Source: Thermoplasmata archaeon (GTDB lineage Archaea; Thermoplasmatota; Thermoplasmata; RBG-16-68-12; SOIM01). Taken from it: a DNA stretch of 64,000 nucleotides. The first letter of the stretch is position 1; every line of letters begins with the position of its first letter. Shown one piece after another: positions 51,478 to 58,400 of this stretch. The notes under the pieces are model-generated. The model saw only the letters and a program-made list of their open reading frames with translations, searched no databases and was not told the DNA's origin. The position numbers and the translations under genes were made by a program. Location of the stretch: NCBI GenBank assembly GCA_023140195.1, contig JAGLME010000004.1:134578-198577 (forward strand). Direction: 5' to 3'.

Positions 51478-52278
51478 ATGGATTCAAAGACCAGTATGTG
51501 GCAAATGATTTCAGTAGTGAGCCTGATAATAGCCGTGGTGGCATTGATCATGCCGTTCGTAATTCCTGGACCCGAAGGGCCTGAAGGACCGAGGGGTGCG
51601 AAGGGAGATGACGGTGCCGACGGTCAGGATGGGGATGACGGGAACGACGGACCGCAGGGACCGACCGGGGCGCAAGGGCCACAAGGTCCCCCAGGAGCTC
51701 AAGGTCTTACAGGCGCTAACGGAACGGACGGTGCTGACGGAACAGACGGCGCTGACGGTATAGCGTGTTGGGACCTGAACGGGAACGGTCAGGGGGACAT
51801 CGCGACCGAGGACATCAACGGGGACATGTCAGTGGACGTGCTGGATTGCACCGGTCCGGCGGGACCTGGGTCATTGATAGAGATCGACATAGCATCCGCA
51901 AACGTGGCGCTCACGGGCACATGCCAGCAGATGACCGGCGCGGAGATATGGATCAACGTCACCGGTGCTGGGATCATAACCATCATGGCCCAAGTGGACC
52001 TGGATATAGTCCATGTCATGGGCACCGAGGATTACTGGAGGCTTCTGCTTTCGAACAATCCAGGCCAATGCCTTACACCCGAGTGGAGACATGATGGGAG
52101 CATCCCATCCACGTGGGACAGCGATACGGTCGCGGTGCACGCCTCGTTGACCAGAACGTACAGCGTTCCAGGGCCTGGGACGGCCATAGTCTATCTTAAT
52201 GCGCAAATGCTGTCGGGAGCCGGGAACGGGGACGAGATGGACAACGCGAACATAGTTGCGGTGTTCTATCCGTCGTGA
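51478..52278 (+). CDS. Collagen-like membrane-anchored protein
   Basis: A 266-residue protein. One N-terminal membrane helix (about 10-30) is followed by about 23 Gly-X-Y triplets (residues 31-99; GPEGPEGPRGAKGDDGADG, ending GADGTDGADG), able to form a collagen triple helix. A Cys-containing Asn/Asp-rich linker (CWDLNGNGQGDIATEDINGD, C at the end) and a C-terminal beta domain of about 130 residues follow, probably a trimeric C1q/TNF-like head. GGACAGGAGGG precedes the ATG. It is likely a surface stalk. Confidence 0.85.
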   Translation: MDSKTSMWQMISVVSLIIAVVALIMPFVIPGPEGPEGPRGAKGDDGADGQDGDDGNDGPQGPTGAQGPQGPPGAQGLTGANGTDGADGTDGADGIACWDLNGNGQGDIATEDINGDMSVDVLDCTGPAGPGSLIEIDIASANVALTGTCQQMTGAEIWINVTGAGIITIMAQVDLDIVHVMGTEDYWRLLLSNNPGQCLTPEWRHDGSIPSTWDSDTVAVHASLTRTYSVPGPGTAIVYLNAQMLSGAGNGDEMDNANIVAVFYPS

Positions 52279-52513
52279 TCGCAGCATAGTGAGAAGAAGA
52301 CCCTAATCCTTCACAATCGAATGCACAAAATCTCCAAAACTCTCCGAGAGAGTCGGATCACGGGTGAGGAAGTTTGGAGCACCGCTAATTGGTCCTCTCC
52401 AACACTCATAAGCCACATTGAGCATACTTTCTGGCTTCATTTCATACCAATTCCAGATTATTATGCGAAAGACTTATAACCTCACATCATTCTCAACAGC
52501 TGGGGGAATTGAC

Positions 52514-53548
52514 ATGGAGGACACGGAGGGGAATAGTACACCGAAATACCCAGAGCCAGTACAGCAGACCGTCAATCAGCAACAGGCACCGATGCCGATG
52601 CCGAAACCCAAACCGAAATGGCCAATAGCCGTCATCGCAATCGTGATAGTGGCTATTGTGGTTGCGGCCATTTTGCTGACTCCGGGGATATCGCCGGTAC
52701 CAGGTGTAAAAGATTCAGATGGAGATGGATATCCGGACAATGTGGATGAGTTTCCAGACGACCCAGATGAATGGGAAGATTCTGACGGAGACGGATATGG
52801 AGACAATGGGGATGAGTTTCCAGATGATCCGGACGAATGGCGGGACAAGGATGGAGACGGACATGGAGACAATGGGGATGAGTTTCCAAACGACTCTGAA
52901 GAGTGGCGCGACAAGGATGGAGACGGACATGGAGACAATGGGGATGAGTTTCCAAACGACCCGAATGAATGGAAGGATTCGGATCAAGATGGCGTAGGTG
53001 ACAATCAGGACGAATTCCCTTATGACCCGACAGAGTGGGAAGACTCAGACGGAGATGGATGTGGTGACAATGGTGACATGTATCCACATGATCCAAGCGA
53101 GTGCGTTGACAGCGATTTGGACGGGATAGGAGACAACGCCGATTTTTGGGACAGTGGGAATGGTGGTCTCAAGATAGTAGTGGACTATTTCCTCGGGGAT
53201 TGTGGGAACTGGTTTGGGGATTGTGAACCGGAGTTCCTCATAGAGGTTGACATCGATATGGACGGCAGTTACGATATTCAGAAAACGCAGTCTTATGGTG
53301 ACAATGATGAACTGTTCACCGCAATAATCTTCACTTTCGACATTAACGATGACCACCCCACCATCAAATTCCACATCAAAGTAACTGACCTTGATGGAGG
53401 GGAGACAATCGACTACAATCCTGACCCTTCATACACAGGATTCACACAAACCCGAAGCAAGCCGTACAATACAGAATCCTGGAGCCATCAAGGATTGGGA
53501 AGCCCAAGTTGCCTTCTACAGTATAGCATGACAACAATCGGAGTGTAG
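52514..53548 (+). CDS. Membrane protein with thrombospondin type 3-like calcium repeats
   Basis: A 344-residue protein. A Pro/Gln/Lys-rich cytoplasmic leader (about 1-35) precedes one membrane helix (IAVIAIVIVAIVVAAILL). Outside are seven repeats of about 27 residues of the form DSDGDGxGDNxDEFPxDPxEW (about 66-245), calcium-binding motifs like thrombospondin type 3, and then a beta domain. ATG 52514 is preceded by GGGGGAATTGAC. The TATA-like ACTTATAACC near 52470 fits this start and rules out earlier ATGs. Confidence 0.82.
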   Translation: MEDTEGNSTPKYPEPVQQTVNQQQAPMPMPKPKPKWPIAVIAIVIVAIVVAAILLTPGISPVPGVKDSDGDGYPDNVDEFPDDPDEWEDSDGDGYGDNGDEFPDDPDEWRDKDGDGHGDNGDEFPNDSEEWRDKDGDGHGDNGDEFPNDPNEWKDSDQDGVGDNQDEFPYDPTEWEDSDGDGCGDNGDMYPHDPSECVDSDLDGIGDNADFWDSGNGGLKIVVDYFLGDCGNWFGDCEPEFLIEVDIDMDGSYDIQKTQSYGDNDELFTAIIFTFDINDDHPTIKFHIKVTDLDGGETIDYNPDPSYTGFTQTRSKPYNTESWSHQGLGSPSCLLQYSMTTIGV

Positions 53549-53680
53549 AGTTGTATCAAGGCTGGCGTGGGGAATGGGACAGTGTGAAGTCCAATCTGAG
53601 GCACAAACCAGACGGTGAAGAGGAATCGAATTCGGATTTTCAGCGTTCGTCTGATTCAAGATGTTTGGCACGGAACGAGC

Positions 53681-54127
53681 TCATCCACGTCCCACAGAAG
53701 CGCCGCAGGACATACACTTCTTCACAGTCAGCTCGTTGAGAGCCCCACAGTAGGAGCAGGGAACCTTCACAATCTCTCTAGTGATTTCCTTGACGTACAC
53801 TTCCTTCCTCGCATCACGCGACTTCGATTCTGCTGGTTCCCCCGAGCCCATCTCCCTGAGTATTGCGGCTTTCCAGTCATGAGGATTCCGCACCTGGAAT
53901 TCATGCCTAGGTATGCCTGGGACCTTCGATCCATCGACAAGAACCACCAGCTTCTTCCCAACCAGTCCTTCCACATTGACCGACACAATCGCGTGTGTTG
54001 GTATGGTGACGACGACCCTCTCTTTCTTGGAGATAAGACCGTCCACGCGAGTGAACACGAGGCTCCCGCCTCCGACTGTTAAGGTCCCAGGCGAACCCCT
54101 GTACTTGCCTCGGGTTGAGAACGTCAT
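53681..54127 (-). CDS. PH-like domain protein with C-terminal zinc ribbon
   Basis: A 148-residue protein. Residues 1-90 (RGKYRGSPGTLTVGGGSLVF, then KERVVVTIPTHAIVSVNVEG and HEFQVRNPHDWKAAIL) resemble a bacterial PH-like domain; residues 118-145 have CSYCGALNELTVKKCMSCG, a zinc ribbon. It may bind membranes or protein partners. The start is eight bases after the small zinc-finger gene on the same strand, making it the last gene of the leftward defence-like operon. Confidence 0.7.
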   Translation of the reverse strand: MTFSTRGKYRGSPGTLTVGGGSLVFTRVDGLISKKERVVVTIPTHAIVSVNVEGLVGKKLVVLVDGSKVPGIPRHEFQVRNPHDWKAAILREMGSGEPAESKSRDARKEVYVKEITREIVKVPCSYCGALNELTVKKCMSCGASVGRG

Positions 54128-54134
54128 AATAGGC

Positions 54135-54308
54135 CTACCGAACCAGTTGAATCCCGCAAGTCGGGCATGTCGGTTTCTTGACTAGGAGACCAATCTTCGG
54201 ACCACAATCCTGACAATAGCATTTCCCACAACTAGGACACTTCCAGCCTTTTGGCTGAAGGAATCCACCAACCTGCTTTCCACAGTTCACACATATTCCT
54301 CGTGCCAT
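54135..54308 (-). CDS. Small multi-CxxC zinc-finger protein
   Basis: A 57-residue protein with nine Cys in CxxC pairs: CVNCG, CPSCGKCYCQDCG and CPTCG. The ATG at 54308 follows GGAGGAGTAGG and begins 20 bases after the stop of the OLD-family gene. The stop is seven bases before the next gene. It is short enough to be missed by automatic annotation. It probably binds zinc and may act as an adaptor of the adjacent ATPase-nuclease. Confidence 0.75.
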   Translation of the reverse strand: MARGICVNCGKQVGGFLQPKGWKCPSCGKCYCQDCGPKIGLLVKKPTCPTCGIQLVR

Positions 54309-54327
54309 ATACACCTACTCCTCCACG

Positions 54328-57162
54328 TCAAATGTCAACTCCCTTTTTCTTGAACTTCGCTTTGACTTTTGTGAAAAGGCCCTGGAAGTTCTTCACATTG
54401 TTCCCAGTGTCAAAGGACTCGACTTTCTTTGTCCTCAGAATCCTCTCAATTTCTTGTGCTACCCTGATCTTATCGAAACCGCCTAGACCATTGTCTTTGA
54501 AGAACTTCCCATAGCGTTTTGTCAAGGAACCTCCAGAAGGAATTTCATCAACTGTAATCTCCGGCTTGCCGAGTCGAAGAACAAAGAACTCTCTGTAGGT
54601 TCTGTTGACAGCCGAGTTGTAGAACTCCTCGTCGAACAAATCTTCCATTTCGATGTTCATCCCCTTAAGCCTGGTAATCTCATCAAGCTTCAATATGTCT
54701 TTGCTGACGGATATTTCGGTGTCACTTGCCTTAATCTTCTTATGGACCTTGTTGCCCTTGGAGTCACTGTCGAGTATGGCCAGAACATTACATTCCTCAG
54801 CCAGAAGCCAACACAAGAGATAGGACACCTTGTCGGCGCCTCCAACGCCAATAATAGTAATGTCATCCAGATTGACAGACTTCTTACCTTTCCCTCCGAG
54901 ATACTTAGCAGCAGCTTGTATGTACAATTTATCAGAATACCCCTCGACTATCAGATTGTTCTTAGATCCGAATAGCGAGTCGGATATGTCGGCACCGATG
55001 GCGACCCTAACCATTTCAAGAGCGTCGTGAATGGAGTCCCAATACTTCTCGTAGACTTTGGTGCCAAAATCTGCCTCCCTCTTGACAATGCGAATCCTCT
55101 CAAGTTTGTTCTTGTCAATCAAGAAGGGAGAGTGTGTTGCTGCGACAATCTGATTGCTATCAGTAATCCTCTCCAGTATCGCTAGCACATCCTTCTTTCC
55201 GGATGGATGTAACGGCCAGCCAGGATTGTCGAGTAGTATGACCGAATTCCTCAACCTATTCTTGGTGCCCTCCAGGAAGTATATGAAGAAAGAAAGATAC
55301 CATCTGAACCCCTCACTCCTTATGCTCGGTCGATCTCCGTTTGCGCCTGCATCATCCTCAATACAGATGATAATGTCATCATCATTCACTACGAAGTCGA
55401 GGGTGATGTCTTCCTGCTTCCACGAATTGTTAATCAATCTGGAGATCTTCTCTGACGCATCCTTCAGATGGCGTCGTCGATCAAGAGGATCCTGCATACT
55501 CCTCAGGCTTTCAACATCTAGTTCAGCCAACTTGAACAAGTCATCGAAAATCACATGTTGGCCCTTATTCCTGAGATACTTGCTCATCGAAACTGAATTC
55601 CCTAACATGTCGACACTATCATAGTACATGAAATCTGGAGTTGTCTCAAGTACCGAATCAATTATACTCTCCTGAACAAAGGCCTTGATTTTCGACCTCT
55701 CATCAAGGATCGGTTTTGCCATTTTAGTGGCTGCCCTGGCAAACAGAAGACGAATGTTGTACACGATCCTGTCTATTAGTTCAACGGCTTTGAGTGGATC
55801 AACGACGTGTCCCAACTTCACGATGTGAGATTCAAGATCTTTGATTGCCGTCTCCCTTATTCCACGCAGGAGGAGAATAGCGTCTCGAGTGAACTGTGCG
55901 TTAGGAGCCTGGTTAGGCAGATGGCCAAATCCACCATCTGGGTGTTCTGTGGATAAAACAAATTTGACAAGTTTCTTTCCATCGATCTCTGTAACTCCGT
56001 GAAGTTCGAGAAGGGCTCTAAAAGCGCAATAAGTGTGGGTGATATGAGATTGTCCGTTGGGTACATGGCTAAACCCACCATCTTTCTGCTGTAAGGATTT
56101 GAGCCACAAGATGTGCTTATTTCTCTCAATCACATCCATAGCTCGGAGTTCTCTGAGTACGCTCAAGGCGTGATAGGTGAATTGCGGGCTCGGAGCAGTA
56201 TTAGGCAGATGACCAAAACCTCCTTCGGGGTGTTCAATAGACTTGATGAAACTCAAGAGGCTTGCTTCGTCGATTCTGTCCAGATGACCCAGTTCCGATA
56301 AGCACCCAACAACATAGTATGAATGTGTGACATTCGCCTGCTGACCCTTGATATGACTGAAGGCACCATCTGGAGTCTGGAGACTTGTCAGCCATGGAAC
56401 ATGCTTCTTCCGGTTCATCTTGCCTGATGCTTTCAGCAGCTTGAGCATCATTATTGCGTAATAAGTGAATTGGGCCTGAGATTGTTGGTTCGCCCCAGCT
56501 CCAAACCCTCCTTCAGGGTGCTCGGAAGAGAGAATGAACTCAATGAGTTGTTTCTTGGGCATCTGACCAATCTGACCGAGATCCGAAAGAGCTTCCGTTG
56601 CATAGTGGGAATACTGGATATTGGACGGCTGTCCTGGAACATGACCGTAGCCTCCATCGTCTCCTTTGAGTGACTTTAACCAGTTGACTTGCTTTCCCTT
56701 GTTGACACGACTGATTAGAGCTGTCTTGAGCTTCCCTTTTGTAAGTTGTCTAGACAGGACCTTCTCTATGGATGATATGGACACTTTGAGCCCAGTCATG
56801 AACTCTTTAAGACTCGGTTTCTCAATCTCGTAATGATTGTCGAGGTATTTGGTGATGGCGATCTGGCTATGCTTTTCGAACTTGTCGTACATCTCCTTGA
56901 GGCGGTCTTTGTCTGACTTATCCAAACTGAACCACATCGTAACCATTGGAACTTCCTGGTGATCTTCTGCCACCGTTGTCAGGTAACAGATGTCACCCTT
57001 CTCGTAGCTATACCCCCTTTTGAAAGACTCAAGGGCCTTCAAGAAGTTAGTCTTGCCCTGCTCGTTCTTGCCCAGTAAGACAGTGAGATCTCTATCAAGA
57101 CTGATCTCTCCAGTGTCTACGATTGGACGAAAGTTCCTGACTCTAACCTTGCTGATTCTCAT
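54328..57162 (-). CDS. OLD-family ATPase-TOPRIM protein with inserted alpha-alpha toroid repeats (GajA-like)
   Basis: A 944-residue protein. Residues 1-80 form the ABC ATPase N-lobe with Walker A GKNEQGKT (31-38). Residues ~160-438 hold six repeats of about 48 residues, alternating WLxSLQxxDGGFSHVPxGQ and FxxSxEHPEGGFGHLPNxAP types, matching prenyltransferase/squalene-cyclase alpha-alpha hairpins; six hairpins would close a ring. The ATPase resumes with RSEGFRWYLSFFIYFL (about 615-630), VILLDNPGWPLHP (Walker B, 641-653) and ATHSPFLID (675-683). A TOPRIM domain follows: LIVEGYSDKLYI (E740) and AILDSDSKGN (D798, D800). OLD nucleases such as GajA cut DNA and act in phage defence. The catalytic Glu after Walker B Asp is Asn here. 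It is the core of the leftward cluster. Confidence 0.88.
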   Translation of the reverse strand: MRISKVRVRNFRPIVDTGEISLDRDLTVLLGKNEQGKTNFLKALESFKRGYSYEKGDICYLTTVAEDHQEVPMVTMWFSLDKSDKDRLKEMYDKFEKHSQIAITKYLDNHYEIEKPSLKEFMTGLKVSISSIEKVLSRQLTKGKLKTALISRVNKGKQVNWLKSLKGDDGGYGHVPGQPSNIQYSHYATEALSDLGQIGQMPKKQLIEFILSSEHPEGGFGAGANQQSQAQFTYYAIMMLKLLKASGKMNRKKHVPWLTSLQTPDGAFSHIKGQQANVTHSYYVVGCLSELGHLDRIDEASLLSFIKSIEHPEGGFGHLPNTAPSPQFTYHALSVLRELRAMDVIERNKHILWLKSLQQKDGGFSHVPNGQSHITHTYCAFRALLELHGVTEIDGKKLVKFVLSTEHPDGGFGHLPNQAPNAQFTRDAILLLRGIRETAIKDLESHIVKLGHVVDPLKAVELIDRIVYNIRLLFARAATKMAKPILDERSKIKAFVQESIIDSVLETTPDFMYYDSVDMLGNSVSMSKYLRNKGQHVIFDDLFKLAELDVESLRSMQDPLDRRRHLKDASEKISRLINNSWKQEDITLDFVVNDDDIIICIEDDAGANGDRPSIRSEGFRWYLSFFIYFLEGTKNRLRNSVILLDNPGWPLHPSGKKDVLAILERITDSNQIVAATHSPFLIDKNKLERIRIVKREADFGTKVYEKYWDSIHDALEMVRVAIGADISDSLFGSKNNLIVEGYSDKLYIQAAAKYLGGKGKKSVNLDDITIIGVGGADKVSYLLCWLLAEECNVLAILDSDSKGNKVHKKIKASDTEISVSKDILKLDEITRLKGMNIEMEDLFDEEFYNSAVNRTYREFFVLRLGKPEITVDEIPSGGSLTKRYGKFFKDNGLGGFDKIRVAQEIERILRTKKVESFDTGNNVKNFQGLFTKVKAKFKKKGVDI

Positions 57163-57178
57163 TGCAGACCTCCAACTT

Positions 57179-57361
57179 CTACGTCTTCAACCCTTCTTGT
57201 TCTTCAAAGAACCTACAATCGACACGGGCAAGCTTCTTCTTTCGCTCCGCTGGCTTGAGTTTGTAGGATTGTGCACCTCCACGACTATGGCTATCAACTC
57301 TCCTCCATTCCCCTTTTATGAGAAACCGTAGTGCTAATGCTATAATATTGTTTTCGCTCAT
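57179..57361 (-). CDS. Possible small basic protein ahead of the OLD-type gene
   Basis: A 60-residue reading frame (MSENNIIALALRFLIKGEWR, basic throughout) between the RNase III-like gene and the ATPase gene, ending 16 bases before the latter's ATG. The ribosome site is weak (AGGAAA) and a TATA-like AATATTATAG lies inside it, so this stretch may instead be the promoter and leader of the ATPase gene. Confidence 0.3.
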   Translation of the reverse strand: MSENNIIALALRFLIKGEWRRVDSHSRGGAQSYKLKPAERKKKLARVDCRFFEEQEGLKT

Positions 57362-57487
57362 TTTTCCTGCTTCAGGGAAAGATTCTCACATCTTCTGTCT
57401 CTTGAAGTGGGATACAAAGTGGGAGTGAGAGGAATGATATGATAGACACTAGTTCTTTCAGAGCAGACAATAGGACATTAGACAGGA

Positions 57488-57946
57488 TCAGAAGACGACT
57501 GAATCAGCAACCTCAATTGCTTTGTCAACACCTTGATCCAAATACAGCGCAGCGAAGAAAGCCTCCAGAGCTTCTTCCATGATTCCATCACGCTTCTCGA
57601 GATCGCTCTTCTCGTTGTCCCGGTACGTCTCACCAAAAACCATGGGTTCTATCAGGTTGATGTTCCTCGCGATCTCCGCTTGGAAATTCTCGTCATGTAT
57701 ATTGCGTAGTTCGCTGGTGAGTCTGCCCTTTTCAAAGTCTGGATGTTTCTTCATGAGAAGCTGCCCAACGACAAGGTCGTAGACTCGATCACCAAGAAAC
57801 GCAAGTCTCTGGTTGTTTGGGTGGCCATGGGTGGAGTGAGTGAACGCTTCATCATACACTTCGCAAGCATTGGGTTTGATCAAGAAGCCTTTCCAAAGAA
57901 ACTGTTCTATTTTCTCGATCCTCGAATCTTCTATCTCCTTTGACAT
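57488..57946 (-). CDS. RNase III-like domain protein with altered active site
   Basis: A 152-residue protein consisting of one RNase III endonuclease domain and no dsRNA-binding domain. The signature NERLEFLGD appears as NQRLAFLGD (45-53): the two usual Glu are Gln and Ala, while D53 is kept. The second acidic cluster is EEALEAFFAALYLD (124-137), with Glu replacing the usual Asp at 125 and E128 retained. Loss of the first metal-ligand Glu suggests weak or no cleavage, or a role in dsRNA binding. GAGGAGG precedes the ATG by six to seven bases. It lies between the small acidic gene and the ATPase gene on the same strand. Confidence 0.78.
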   Translation of the reverse strand: MSKEIEDSRIEKIEQFLWKGFLIKPNACEVYDEAFTHSTHGHPNNQRLAFLGDRVYDLVVGQLLMKKHPDFEKGRLTSELRNIHDENFQAEIARNINLIEPMVFGETYRDNEKSDLEKRDGIMEEALEAFFAALYLDQGVDKAIEVADSVVF

Positions 57947-58016
57947 TCGAATGCCTCCTCAATCTCATATTAGAGTATGACTGAATGACTCCCCGTGTTT
58001 TCAGGAGAAGGGACCA

Positions 58017-58184
58017 CTACTCTTCCTCTTCTTCATCGCCGTCACGACTTGATCGGTAAGCCTCACTGTTTGGGTTCAACTGATCTGCCCTGTTGTCCTG
58101 ATCATCGTCGTATTCCGGATTGTTTGGGTTCTTTACGTCAGAACGTTGATCATTGGGGCTTCGATCGCCTTTGCCTTTTCCGAT
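58017..58184 (-). CDS. Small acidic Asn/Pro-rich protein
   Basis: A 55-residue protein beginning (M)GKGKGDRSPNDQRSDVKNPN, with two related NPN(N/S)xE(Y/A) motifs, NPNNPEY and LNPNSEAY, and ending in five Glu. Short proteins with NDQRS...NPNNPAY motifs occur widely and are uncharacterised. No ATG/GTG/TTG is in frame. ATC at 58184 follows GGAGGAGGTGATGTT, an excellent ribosome site, so it is proposed as a non-AUG start. It is the first gene of the leftward operon. Confidence 0.6.
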   Translation of the reverse strand: MGKGKGDRSPNDQRSDVKNPNNPEYDDDQDNRADQLNPNSEAYRSSRDGDEEEEE

Positions 58185-58400
58185 AACATCACCTCCTCCA
58201 CCTGGAGAAAGGAATACGTAGACATAAGTTCTTCCTTATCTGCTATACATACCATTGATGAAAAATATCGTGAAAACATTAAGTAGTGGCGAGTCGTTCA
58301 GTCCACAAGGTAGTTCACGAGTGGAGTGGTTCATTTCAATCACAGACTAGGATTGGAAGAGCAAACTCGTATGGACTTAGATAGGCCGGGGGGCGACTAA

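Noticed and set aside
52339-52353. Hairpin ACTCTC-CGA-GAGAGT in the gap before the calcium-repeat gene
   Set aside because: Short stem without a T-run and far from the preceding stop, so not a convincing terminator.
52710-53120. Regular ~81-bp DNA repeats that could suggest a CRISPR or minisatellite array
   Set aside because: They are the in-frame coding repeats of a calcium-binding DxDxDG protein, with no spacers of unique sequence.
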